From Micromonospora alfalfae (GTDB lineage: Bacteria; Actinomycetota; Actinomycetes; Mycobacteriales; Micromonosporaceae): a DNA stretch of 64,000 nucleotides. Location of the stretch: contig NZ_JAKKFH010000062.1 in the NCBI RefSeq assembly GCF_022230925.1, forward strand, positions 248,001-312,000, read 5' to 3'. Shown here piece after piece: positions 18,398 to 26,677 of the stretch (position 1 is its first letter; each line of letters opens with the position of its first letter). The notes under the pieces are model-generated. The model was not told where the DNA came from, searched no databases, and saw nothing but the letters and a program-made list of their open reading frames with translations. Position numbers and translations under genes: made by a program.

Positions 18398-19732
18398 ATG
18401 TCACTCGATGCCCACGTGATCGACATCAACCCCGCCCGACAGCTGCGGGTGCTGATGCTCTCCTGGGAGTACCCGCCGGTGCTCGTCGGCGGTCTCGGTC
18501 GACACGTGCACGCCCTCTCCGTCGCCCTCGCCGCCGCCGGCCACGAGGTCACCGTCGTCACCCGCCACAGCGACGGCGCACCCCTGGAGGAGTACGCCGA
18601 CGGCGTACGCATCCTGCGCGCCCCCGAGGACCCGGTCACCTTCCCCCTCGCCACCAACTCGCTGCTGGCCTGGACGATGGCCTTCAACCACACCCTCACC
18701 CGCACCGCCCTGCGCGCCACCGAGGCCGGCTCCTACGACGTCATTCACGCCCACGACTGGCTCGTCGCCCACACGGCCGTCACGCTCGCCGAGCACCTGG
18801 ACCTGCCCCTGGTCACCACCATGCACGCCACCGAGGCCGGCCGGCACCAGGGCTGGCTGCCGGAGGAGATGAACCGCACCATCCACGGCGTCGAGCACTG
18901 GCTCAGCGGCTCATCCATTCGGGTGATTGCCTGCTCCGGGTACATGCGCGACCAGGTGACCGCGCTGTTCGACGTACCGGCCGCCCAGGTCGACGTGGTG
19001 CCCAACGGGGTCGACGACAGGGCCTGGCGGGCCCGACCCAGAGCGGTCGCGTCGGCCCGAGCACGCTTCGCCGGAGACGGCCCGTTGGTCGGGTACGCCG
19101 GACGGCTGGTCTACGAGAAGGGCGTCCAGCACCTGGTGCACGCCGTACCCCGGCTCCGCGAACGACACCCGGGGCTGCGCGTGGTGATCGCCGGCGACGG
19201 CCCGTACCGCACCGAGTTGGAGGCGCAGGCCCGGCGACTGGCGCTCAGCTCGACCGTCCGGTTCACCGGTTTCCTCGACTCCACCCAACTACCGGCGATG
19301 CTCGGCGCCACCGACGCGACTGTGGTTCCCAGCCTCTACGAGCCGTTCGGCATGGTGGCGCTGGAGGCGGCGGCCGCCGGAGCGCCCCTCGCCGTGGCCC
19401 GTACCGGCGGCCTCGCCGAGATCGTCGAACCCGGGGTGACCGGGGTGACGTTCCCGCACAGCGACCCGGATGCGCTCGCCGGCGCGGTCGGTCAACTGCT
19501 CGGCGACGAGGTCTTCGCCAGGCGGCTGGCCCGCCGGGCCCGCACGATGGTCGGCGAGCGGTACGGCTGGGCCACCATCGCGGCCCGCACCGCCGCCAGC
19601 TACGCCGCCGCTCGCCGCGAACACGGCCCCGTGCAGGCCCGACGTGCGGCCGCCAGGTTGAGCGGCGGGCGGGCCCGGATCGCCATCCCGGAAGGGAACC
19701 TGCTCACCGCCGCCCACCACGCCGCCTGCTGA
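18398..19732 (+). CDS. GT4 glycosyltransferase, glycogen-synthase-like
   Basis: 444 residues from ATG 18398 with AAAGGGGG six bases upstream. The N-terminal domain begins with RVLMLSWEYPPVLVGGLGRH, the GGLGRH loop that binds the sugar nucleotide in glycogen/starch-synthase-like GT4 enzymes. HDWLVAH lies near residue 125. The C-terminal Rossmann domain has VGYAGRLVYEKGVQHLV and the EX7E motif EPFGMVALE. It probably transfers glucose from a nucleotide sugar to an alpha-glucan or a related acceptor, consistent with the debranching enzyme just upstream. The C-terminal 40 residues are R/A-rich and not part of the fold. Confidence 0.85.
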   Translation: MSLDAHVIDINPARQLRVLMLSWEYPPVLVGGLGRHVHALSVALAAAGHEVTVVTRHSDGAPLEEYADGVRILRAPEDPVTFPLATNSLLAWTMAFNHTLTRTALRATEAGSYDVIHAHDWLVAHTAVTLAEHLDLPLVTTMHATEAGRHQGWLPEEMNRTIHGVEHWLSGSSIRVIACSGYMRDQVTALFDVPAAQVDVVPNGVDDRAWRARPRAVASARARFAGDGPLVGYAGRLVYEKGVQHLVHAVPRLRERHPGLRVVIAGDGPYRTELEAQARRLALSSTVRFTGFLDSTQLPAMLGATDATVVPSLYEPFGMVALEAAAAGAPLAVARTGGLAEIVEPGVTGVTFPHSDPDALAGAVGQLLGDEVFARRLARRARTMVGERYGWATIAARTAASYAAARREHGPVQARRAAARLSGGRARIAIPEGNLLTAAHHAAC

Positions 19733-19815
19733 GCCGAGTCGGACGACCGATAGGTGACTTCCGATCCGCTGGTTAGGGTGTAGCCCGGACAGCGGCTGAG
19801 GAGGAGCGTGCACAG

Positions 19816-21492
19816 GTGCTGATCGCCGGTCGGTACCGGCTGCTCGACCTGGTGGGTCGCGGGGGCATGGGTCGGGTGTGGCGCGCCCGCGACGAGATGC
19901 TGCACCGCGAGGTAGCGGTCAAGGAGATCGTTCCACCGAGTTGGCTGGCCGATCCGGAACGGGCCGAGGCGCGCTCGCGCACCATGCGGGAGGCACGCGC
20001 CGCGGCCCGACTCAACCACCCCGCCGTGGTCCGGCTCTACGACGTCGTCGCGGTCGAGGGCAGCCCATGGATCGTCATGGAGTACGTCCCGTCCCGCACC
20101 CTGCAGGATGTCGTGGACGCCGAAGGGCCACTGGAGCCGTCCCGCGCGGCCCGGATCGGGCTGGCCGTGCTCGACGCGCTGGAGGCCGCGCACACCGCCG
20201 GGGTGCTGCACCGCGACATCAAACCGCAGAACGTGCTGGTGGCGCACGACGGACGGGTGATGCTCACCGACTTCGGGCTGGCCACCTTCGACGGCGGCGA
20301 CGGCGCGATGACCCGCCCCGGCATGGTCTTCGGCTCCCCGCAGTACGTAGCCCCGGAGCGGGCCGCCGAAGGGGTGTCAACGGTGGCCGCCGATCTGTGG
20401 TCGCTCGGGGCGACCCTGCACGCCGCTGTGGAGGGGCAGTCCCCGTACGCGCGCAGCACCGCGATGGCCACCCTGAGCGCGCTGGCCGCCGGTCCGCCGG
20501 ACCCTGCCCCGCACGCCGGGGCGCTCGCGCCGGTGCTTGACGGGTTGCTGCGCCGCGACCCGCGCGAGCGCCTCGACCACGAGACGGCCCGTCGGCTGCT
20601 CAGGACCGCCGCGGCCGGCCGCGCCGACCCGCCGTCGGCGAGCGACAGACCCTCGGCCGACGGGCCGGTGCCACTGCCGGTTGGCCAGCCCGCCACTGAC
20701 GACCCCGACGACCTGGACCCCACGGTTCCGCTGCCCGACCCGGCCGCACCCGGTGACGCCTCCCCCGGGCCGGCCCCGGATCCGGCGGCCGTCGGGCGTA
20801 CCGCGCGTCGGGTGGCGGTGGTCGCGGTGGCGCTGCTGGTGGCCGTCGTGGCCGGCGTCGCCACAGCGCTGACAGTCGCCGACGACAAGCCCCGCGACAC
20901 CACCGGCTGGTCCACCCCGGGGCCGAACCGCCCGCCCAACGGCGGGCCACTCGGCCCCGGCCCGCCCCCGAGGGGGCGGAACGTCCCGCCGCCCCCGTTC
21001 GCCTGTGTCCGCCCGGACGTCGTCGGATCGCCCGTGCAGGCCGGCGCGCCGACCCCTGGCGACGAACTCCGGCCGCCGCCCGGCTGGGTCTGGTACGCCG
21101 ACACCGCCGGCTTCCGGGTCTCCGTACCGGCGACGTGGGTGTTCTCCCGCGACGGCACCGTGGCGTGCTTCCAGGACCCGGCGACCGGCCGGGCCTTCAG
21201 CGTCGCGGAGGGCGGCGCCGCCGATCCCCTGAAGCGTCTGCGGACCGCCCGCGAGACGGCGGCCGGGGAGGGCGCCCTGCCGGGGTACGACGAGATCCGG
21301 CTCGCCACGGGCGACGACGGCGCCGAGTGGGAGCTCCGCTGGCAGACGCCGCACGGCACGTGGCTGCACGCCCGACAACAGGTCCTCGGCGGCGACCGGT
21401 GGACGCTGGGTTGGATCACCCGGGACGAGGACTGGGCCGGGGCCGCCGCCGACTGGCAACTGGTGCGAAAGAGTTTCCGACCACCCCGCTGA
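19816..21492 (+). CDS. transmembrane Ser/Thr protein kinase (first of a tandem pair)
   Basis: 558 residues from GTG 19816, nine bases after GAGGAGGAG. Kinase domain 5-265: glycine loop GRGGMGRV, ATP lysine K36 (VAVKE), catalytic loop HRDIKPQN with D134, and DFG D152. A P/D-rich linker leads to one transmembrane helix (about residues 333-355, VAVVAVALLVAVVAGVATAL). A P/G-rich stalk then precedes an extracytoplasmic domain of about 155 residues that starts GWVWYADTAGFRVSVPATW. No PASTA repeats are present, so muropeptide sensing of the PknB type is not indicated. The next gene is a paralogue with the same plan, making a tandem duplication. Confidence 0.92.
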   Translation: MLIAGRYRLLDLVGRGGMGRVWRARDEMLHREVAVKEIVPPSWLADPERAEARSRTMREARAAARLNHPAVVRLYDVVAVEGSPWIVMEYVPSRTLQDVVDAEGPLEPSRAARIGLAVLDALEAAHTAGVLHRDIKPQNVLVAHDGRVMLTDFGLATFDGGDGAMTRPGMVFGSPQYVAPERAAEGVSTVAADLWSLGATLHAAVEGQSPYARSTAMATLSALAAGPPDPAPHAGALAPVLDGLLRRDPRERLDHETARRLLRTAAAGRADPPSASDRPSADGPVPLPVGQPATDDPDDLDPTVPLPDPAAPGDASPGPAPDPAAVGRTARRVAVVAVALLVAVVAGVATALTVADDKPRDTTGWSTPGPNRPPNGGPLGPGPPPRGRNVPPPPFACVRPDVVGSPVQAGAPTPGDELRPPPGWVWYADTAGFRVSVPATWVFSRDGTVACFQDPATGRAFSVAEGGAADPLKRLRTARETAAGEGALPGYDEIRLATGDDGAEWELRWQTPHGTWLHARQQVLGGDRWTLGWITRDEDWAGAAADWQLVRKSFRPPR

Positions 21493-21611
21493 CCTGCACC
21501 GTATGGCCATGATCCGGACCACCGTCCGTCGTGGATCGAGGCCGCTCAGTGGATGAGAAAGCCGGCATTGGTGGCTATCGTGGATCCCGGGGTGACCGAG
21601 GGGGAGCGACC

Positions 21612-23243
21612 GTGCATCAGTTGCTGATCGCGGGTCGGTACCGGCTGCTCGACCTGGTCGGCACCGGCGGAATGGGCCGGGTGTGGCTTGCTCGCGACGA
21701 GATGTTGCATCGCGACGTGGCGGTGAAGGAGATCGTGCCGCCGTCCTGGCTGGCCGAGACCGAGCGCGAGGAGCTGCGGCTCCGAACCCTGCGTGAGGCA
21801 CGCGCCGCCGCCCGGCTCAACCATCCCAACGTGGTCCGCCTCTACGACGTGGTCCACGACCGGGAGAGCCCCTGGATCGTGATGGAGTACGTGCCGTCGC
21901 GATCGGTGCAGCAGATCATCAGCGCTGAGGGGCCGCTGAGCCCGCAGCGCACCGCCCGGATCGGGCTGGCGGTGCTCGCCGCGTTGCGGGCCGCGCACGC
22001 CGCCGGGGTGCTGCACCGCGACGTGAAGCCGCACAACGTGCTGGTGGCCGACGACGGGCGGGTGGTGCTCACCGACTTCGGGCTGGCCACCTTCGACGGC
22101 GGCGAGGGTGTGATGACCGGGCCCGGAACGGTGCTCGGCTCGCCGCAGTTCGTCGCCCCCGAACGGGCCCGCGAAGGGGTGTCCGACGCCCGCACCGACA
22201 TGTGGTCGCTGGGCGCGACGCTCTACGCGACGGTCGAGGGCAAGTCACCGTACGCGCGGTCGAGCGCGATGGCGACACTCAGCGCGCTGGCCACCGAACC
22301 ACCGGATCCGATGCGTCGAGCCGGCCCGTTGCGTCCCGCCCTCACAGGCCTGTTGCAGCGCGACCCCTGGCGGCGGTTGACCGCCGCCGAGGCGGAGCCG
22401 CTGTTGCGCAGCGCCGCGGCGAGCGTCGACGAGCCCGCCGGGTCGGTCCGCTCCTCGGCGGTCGCGGCGATCCGCAGCGCCGGGCGGGCCATCACGCCGC
22501 ACCCTGTCGAACCGGTGGCCCCGTCGGACGAGCCGGCCACGCCGACCCCGACCCCGCGCCCGCGGCGTCCACCTGGCCGGCGAGGGCGGCTGCTCGCCCT
22601 GGGTGGTGTGGCCACCGCCGTGCTCGTCGCCGGTGGCGTCACGCTGGCGCTGGTCAACCGGCACGATGATCGAACCCCACCGTCCGGCTCGGGTGGTGGC
22701 GCGACAACCTCCCGGCCGGCGGCGTTCGCCTGCACGTCGTCCCCGCCCCCGTCGGCGACCCCGGTGGTGGCGGTGTCACCGCCACCCGACGTGAAGTACG
22801 GGCTGCGCGAGGGCTGGACCTGGTACGACGACCCGACCGGGTTCCGGATCGCCGCGCCGGTGGGGTGGGAGCGCTGGGCCGAGGGCCCGGTGACCTGCTT
22901 CCGGAAATCCGGCGGGTCCCGGGTGCTCAGCGTCGAAGCGGGGCCGGCCCGCCCGGATCCGGTGGCGTACTGGAAGGCCGAGGAGGCCCGGCTGACCGGG
23001 AGTGCCGCGCTGCCGGGCTATCGCAAGGTGGACATCTCCGCGATGGACATCTTCGAGGGCGGCGCGGTGTGGGAGTGCGGCTGGCAGAACGCCGTCGGCG
23101 TTCCGGTGCACAGCTTGAGGCTGTTGGCCAACACCGCGACCGACCGTTCCTACACCGTCTCGTGGTTGACAGAAGAGTTCGACTGGCAGGTCAACGCGGC
23201 ATACTTGCCGATGATCCGGCAGAGCTTCACCCCCACCCTGTGA
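21612..23243 (+). CDS. transmembrane Ser/Thr protein kinase (second of the tandem pair)
   Basis: 543 residues from GTG 21612, five bases after GGGGGAGC; the frame is open to 21531 but those codons look non-coding. Kinase landmarks mirror the upstream paralogue: GTGGMGRV, K39, HRDVKPHN with D137 and D155 of DFG. The region HRDVAVKEIVPPSWLA is almost identical between the two. One transmembrane helix lies near residues 328-348 (LLALGGVATAVLVAGGVTLA). The ectodomain begins GWTWYDDPTGFRIAAPVGWE and aligns to that of the first kinase. Linker and stalk have diverged much more than the two folded domains. Confidence 0.92.
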   Translation: MHQLLIAGRYRLLDLVGTGGMGRVWLARDEMLHRDVAVKEIVPPSWLAETEREELRLRTLREARAAARLNHPNVVRLYDVVHDRESPWIVMEYVPSRSVQQIISAEGPLSPQRTARIGLAVLAALRAAHAAGVLHRDVKPHNVLVADDGRVVLTDFGLATFDGGEGVMTGPGTVLGSPQFVAPERAREGVSDARTDMWSLGATLYATVEGKSPYARSSAMATLSALATEPPDPMRRAGPLRPALTGLLQRDPWRRLTAAEAEPLLRSAAASVDEPAGSVRSSAVAAIRSAGRAITPHPVEPVAPSDEPATPTPTPRPRRPPGRRGRLLALGGVATAVLVAGGVTLALVNRHDDRTPPSGSGGGATTSRPAAFACTSSPPPSATPVVAVSPPPDVKYGLREGWTWYDDPTGFRIAAPVGWERWAEGPVTCFRKSGGSRVLSVEAGPARPDPVAYWKAEEARLTGSAALPGYRKVDISAMDIFEGGAVWECGWQNAVGVPVHSLRLLANTATDRSYTVSWLTEEFDWQVNAAYLPMIRQSFTPTL

Positions 23244-23346
23244 TGCGGTCCGATGTGGACCTTCCGGGTGATGCCCCTGCGGCGCCGACGCTGACTACAG
23301 TGGCGTAGTTTTGGGCGCTCAAGATCCCTGGGGAGGGTGAGCCGAG

Positions 23347-24156
23347 ATGATGGGACCGCAACACGCGCTGTCCGGCGCGGCGGTGTGGCTGGCTGGCTCC
23401 TGGGCACTGGAGCAGTTCGCCGACTACCACCAGTCGCCGCTCGCGTTGGCGGTGGGCACCGCGGTGTGCGCCGGTGGCGCGCTCTTTCCCGACCTCGACA
23501 TGTCGGGCAAGGTGACCAAGAACCAGGGTGGGGCCACCGTGGCCCGCACCTTCGGAGTCTTCTCGCTCTTCGCCGCCGAGGTGATGGAGAAGATCTCCCT
23601 CGGGGTCTACTACGCCACCAAGCTCAGCAAGGACCCACGCCGCAACAACGGGCACCGGACGCTGACCCACACGCTGCCGTTCACCGTGCTGGTCGGCTGG
23701 GGCACCACAGCGCTCTGCGCCGCGTACGGCAAGTGGGCGGTCATCACCATCCTGTTCTTCATGTTCGGCCTGGCGTTGCGTGGGCTGTTCGACGAGTGGG
23801 CCGAGCGGGCCGGGTGGGTGATCATCACCCTCGCGTCGGCCGGCGCGGCCTGGTTCACCTTCGCCAACCTGCCGGGCGGACGCGGCTATCCGCTGATCGG
23901 CACCGCGCTGGGCGTGGGCTGCTTCGTGCACATCCTCGGCGACATGATCACCAGAGCGGGTGTGCCGATCCTCTGGCCGATCCCGATCAAGCGGCGCATG
24001 TGGATGATGATCGGCCTGCCGAACAGCATCGCCCTGCGCGTCGGCAGCAAGGCCGAAGTGGTCGGGATGCGCATCGCACTGACCGTCGTCTCCGCGCTCG
24101 CCACCGTCGGCCTGATCGCGCCCTCGGTGCTGAGCCGTTTCGACATCGACATATGA
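23347..24156 (+). CDS. membrane-bound metal-dependent hydrolase (YdjM/LexA-binding-type family)
   Basis: 269 residues with about five hydrophobic helices. Family landmarks are the N-terminal QHALSGAAVWLAG (metal-binding His), GALFPDLDMSG and the HRTLTHTLPF motif near residue 103, which together supply His/Asp ligands of a membrane-embedded metal hydrolase. The substrate is unknown. The start at ATG 23347 follows GGGGAGGG; the next ATG is one codon later. The stop overlaps the start of the amidohydrolase (ATGA), so the two are translationally coupled. Confidence 0.85.
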   Translation: MMGPQHALSGAAVWLAGSWALEQFADYHQSPLALAVGTAVCAGGALFPDLDMSGKVTKNQGGATVARTFGVFSLFAAEVMEKISLGVYYATKLSKDPRRNNGHRTLTHTLPFTVLVGWGTTALCAAYGKWAVITILFFMFGLALRGLFDEWAERAGWVIITLASAGAAWFTFANLPGGRGYPLIGTALGVGCFVHILGDMITRAGVPILWPIPIKRRMWMMIGLPNSIALRVGSKAEVVGMRIALTVVSALATVGLIAPSVLSRFDIDI

Positions 24157-25061
24157 CCGATCCGGCGTCGGCGATCCCGCCGGTCGAGGACGAACGCGTA
24201 CCGGAGTTCTGCCGCGCCCTCGGGTTGCCCGGCCTCGCCGACGTGCACGTGCACTTCCTGCCGCCGCGCCTGCTGCGTCGGGTGTGGGCCTACTTCGACG
24301 CCGCCGGGCCGCTGGTCGGCACCGAGTGGCCGATCCGCTACCGGTGGAGCGACGCCGACCGGGTCGCGCACCTGCGGCGGATCGGGGTGCGGGCGTTCAG
24401 CGCCCTGGCGTACGCGCACCGACCGGGCATGGCGGCGGAACTCAACCGCTGGACGCTGGACTTCGCCCGCGACACCCCCGGATGCCTGGCCTCGGCCACG
24501 TTCTATCCGGAGCCGGAGGCCCCCGGGTACGTCGAGGCGGCCCTCGCCGAAGGTGCCCGGGTGTTCAAGCTGCATCTACAGGTCGGCGGTTTCGCGCCAA
24601 CCGACCCGGCGCTGGACCCGGTGTGGGGGATGCTGTCCGACGCGGGTGTGCCGGTGGTGGTGCACGCCGGGCACGCACCGGTGGGGACCTCCCACACCGG
24701 GCCGGAACCGTTCGCCGCCCTGCTCGCCCGCCACCCTCGGCTGACCGCCGTGGTGGCACACATGGGCGCCCCGGACTACCTGGCCTTCCTGGACCTTGCC
24801 GAGACGTACGAGCGGGTCCGACTGGATACCACAATGGCGTTCACGCCCTTCTTCGACCAGTTCGTCGCCTTCCCCGCCGAGGAGCTGCCCCGGTTGCGCG
24901 ACCTGGGGCTGGCCGGCAAGGTGCTGCTGGGCAGCGACTTTCCGAACATCCCGTACCCGTACGCCGACCAGGTGAGCGGGCTGGCCCGACTGGACCTGGG
25001 CGACGACTGGCTACGCGCGGTCTGCTGGAACAGCGCCGCCACCCTCTTCGACCTGCCCTGA
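24153..25061 (+). CDS. amidohydrolase family protein (Amidohydro_2 type)
   Basis: 302 residues from ATG 24153, which overlaps the previous stop by four bases. Metal-ligand motifs of a TIM-barrel amidohydrolase are seen: DVHVHF near residue 30, HAGHAPVG near 172, HMGAPDY near 200, and LLGSDFPNIPYPY near 260 (catalytic Asp). This is the 2-amino-3-carboxymuconate-semialdehyde decarboxylase/2-pyrone-4,6-dicarboxylate-hydrolase superfamily; the substrate cannot be set. It forms an operon with the membrane hydrolase. Confidence 0.88.
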   Translation: MTDPASAIPPVEDERVPEFCRALGLPGLADVHVHFLPPRLLRRVWAYFDAAGPLVGTEWPIRYRWSDADRVAHLRRIGVRAFSALAYAHRPGMAAELNRWTLDFARDTPGCLASATFYPEPEAPGYVEAALAEGARVFKLHLQVGGFAPTDPALDPVWGMLSDAGVPVVVHAGHAPVGTSHTGPEPFAALLARHPRLTAVVAHMGAPDYLAFLDLAETYERVRLDTTMAFTPFFDQFVAFPAEELPRLRDLGLAGKVLLGSDFPNIPYPYADQVSGLARLDLGDDWLRAVCWNSAATLFDLP

Positions 25062-25143
25062 CCCGCGACCGCCGCGCCCCGCGCACTCACCTCCGCCCCA
25101 CGCCCCCACGCCCCGCGCCCCGCGCCTGCGCCCCCGTCCCCAT

Positions 25144-25185
25144 GCCCGACGCCCGACGCCCGACGCCCGACGCCCGACGCCCGAC
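25144..25185. repeat. heptanucleotide tandem repeat (GCCCGAC)6
   Basis: Six exact tandem copies of GCCCGAC end three bases before a long inverted repeat. A different heptamer array (GCCGCAC) stands in the same place before the related element at 48521. Confidence 0.95.
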
Positions 25186-25188
25186 GCC

Positions 25189-25267
25189 CAAGATCGTGCT
25201 CGATCCTTGATGTAGTGGCCTCTGCGTCGACCCGAGGGGACTACATCCAGGATCGAGCACGATCTTG
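25189..25267. repeat. 79-nt long inverted repeat, element A
   Basis: Arms of 28 bp (25189-25216 and 25240-25267) pair with one mismatch; the outer part is CAAGATCGTGCTCGATCC and its complement. The 23-nt loop includes CCTC and GAGG that can extend the stem. A diverged copy lies at 48521-48592, so this is a dispersed element rather than just a local terminator. It could also end the amidohydrolase transcript, whose stop is 128 bp upstream. Confidence 0.9.
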
Positions 25268-25287
25268 CTGTCGCCCCCCTCACCGGC

Positions 25288-25373
25288 GGCCAAGATCCGC
25301 GCAACGTCCCGGATGGCGCCGCCCCTGGCGGGTTGGAGGCGGCACCATCCCCGATGTTGCGCGGATCTTGGCC
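25288..25373. repeat. 86-nt long inverted repeat
   Basis: Arms of about 36 bp (25288-25323 and 25338-25373) pair with about four mismatches. The outer 18 bases, GGCCAAGATCCGCGCAAC, are perfect. The loop is 14 nt. Its outer arm shares the AAGATC core of element A next to it but is otherwise different. Confidence 0.85.
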
Positions 25374-25455
25374 GCGCCCCTCACCGACCGACAAAGGCGC
25401 AGCGCGGGCTGGACGAGGGCCGAGCGTCCTCCTGAATTCTTTTCGACATCGGCTA

Positions 25456-25521
25456 TTGACGTCGCCGTAACAGGTGGCCTAGCGTCCTGTCGAACCGCTT
25501 CGTCGAAACGCTTCGACGAAG
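25456..25521 (+). promoter_or_regulatory. promoter plus 24-bp perfect operator of the xyloside operon
   Basis: TTGACG (25456-25461) and TAGCGT (25480-25485) are 18 bp apart and match a sigma-70-type promoter. Downstream, at 25498-25521, two 10-bp arms, CTTCGTCGAA and TTCGACGAAG, surround ACGC in a perfect palindrome. The dyad covers about +6 to +30, a classic position for LacI-family repression, and the first gene of the operon is a LacI regulator, so autoregulation is likely. Confidence 0.8.
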
Positions 25522-25560
25522 TTCGGGAGCGGTCCCACCCCAGGCCGGAGGAGGTGCGCG

Positions 25561-26601
25561 GTGGCCACCATGCATGACGTCGCCCGCCTCGCGCAGGTCT
25601 CGGTCAGCACAGTCTCGTACGTGCTCACCGGCACCCGCCCGATCTCGCAGGCCACCCGCAACAAGGTTCTCGCCGCGATGGCGCAGCTCGACTACCAACC
25701 CAACGCGATGGCCCGTGGGCTGGCCAGTCGCCGTAGCCGGATCCTCGGCCTGCTGATGCCGATGGACGAACGCGGCCTCGGCGCCACCGAGACCGCCTTC
25801 GTCACAGGTGCCGCCGCCGCGGCCAGCGTCGCCGGCTACCACCTGGTGCTCTCGCCGGTCGGCGGAGGCAACCTCGACGACCTGCGTCGGCTGGCCAGTC
25901 AGCGGATGCTCGACGGGGTCGTGCTGATGGAGGTCCAACTGGCCGACGAGCGGGTCACAGTGCTCCAGGAGGCGGGGGTGCCGCTGGTGCTGATCGGCCG
26001 CACCGGCGACACCAGCACGCTCTCCTACGTCGACATCGACTTCGACCAGACCGTCCGGGAGGCCGTCGCGCACCTGGTCAGCCTCGGGCATCGGCGCATC
26101 GTCTACGTCAACCACTCGGCCGCCACGTTGGCCAGCGGTTACGGGCCCGCGCTGCGTACCCGCGACGCCTTCACCGCGGCGATGACCGGGCACGGCCTGG
26201 AGCCGGTCATGATCGCGGCCGAGGACAGCGCCGCCGGCGGGCGGGCCGCCCTGGCCGCCGCGTTCGCGCAGGCCCCGGAACTGACCGCGGTGTTGGCCAT
26301 GAACGAGACGGCGATCTTCGGCATCCTCGGCGAGCTGACCGGCCGCGGGTTGTCAGTGCCCGACGACGTCTCCGTCGTCTCGATGGTCACCTCGCCGCAG
26401 GTCGCCGAACTGGCCACCCCGGCGCTGACCGCCATGACGTCACCCGGTTCGGCGCTCGGCCGGATCGCGATCGAGGCGCTGACGCGCCACCTTGATGGCC
26501 CCGCTGACCTTCGTCACCAGCAACTGCTGCCGTGCACGTTGGAGATCCGGGGGTCGACCGCCGCGCCCCGACGCCACCAACCGGTAGGGGCCGATCAGTA
26601 A
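25561..26601 (+). CDS. LacI-family transcriptional repressor
   Basis: 346 residues. GTG 25561 is favoured by GGAGGAGG six bases upstream; ATG 25570 is the alternative. The N-terminal LacI helix-turn-helix reads MHDVARLAQVSVSTVSYVLT and the hinge helix is NAMARGLASRRSR. The sugar-binding domain includes SYVDIDFDQTVREAVAHL, GHRRIVYVN and a C-terminal ALGRIAIEALTRHL. It heads an operon of importer and glycosidases, so the inducer is probably an alpha-xyloside or beta-glucoside. The palindrome just upstream is its likely target. Confidence 0.93.
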   Translation: MATMHDVARLAQVSVSTVSYVLTGTRPISQATRNKVLAAMAQLDYQPNAMARGLASRRSRILGLLMPMDERGLGATETAFVTGAAAAASVAGYHLVLSPVGGGNLDDLRRLASQRMLDGVVLMEVQLADERVTVLQEAGVPLVLIGRTGDTSTLSYVDIDFDQTVREAVAHLVSLGHRRIVYVNHSAATLASGYGPALRTRDAFTAAMTGHGLEPVMIAAEDSAAGGRAALAAAFAQAPELTAVLAMNETAIFGILGELTGRGLSVPDDVSVVSMVTSPQVAELATPALTAMTSPGSALGRIAIEALTRHLDGPADLRHQQLLPCTLEIRGSTAAPRRHQPVGADQ

Positions 26602-26603
26602 AT

Positions 26604-26637
26604 GGCCCGCCGCCGCGCTGCAACGCGACGACGGGCC
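26604..26637 (+). terminator. hairpin between the repressor and binding-protein genes
   Basis: 14-bp arms (GGCCCGCCGCCGCG and CGCGACGACGGGCC) pair with two wobble positions around a 6-nt loop. It sits three bases after the repressor stop and may partly terminate or stabilise the mRNA, lowering or raising importer expression relative to the repressor. Confidence 0.55.
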
Positions 26638-26677
26638 CCGTGAAGTACCGGCTAGATACTCAACGAGGAGGATGCTA

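Larger units (their letters stand above)
25062..25560. other. 499-bp intergenic region with repeats, two long hairpins and a regulated promoter
   Basis: From left to right it holds a C-rich stretch, six copies of a heptamer (25144-25185), two long inverted repeats (25189-25267 and 25288-25373), and the promoter/operator of the LacI gene (25456-25521). No coding frame is supported. Confidence 0.85.

Noticed and set aside
25062..25210. Plus-strand extension of reading frames across the C-rich stretch after the amidohydrolase
   Set aside because: Translation is made only of heptamer-encoded repeats and has no start signal.
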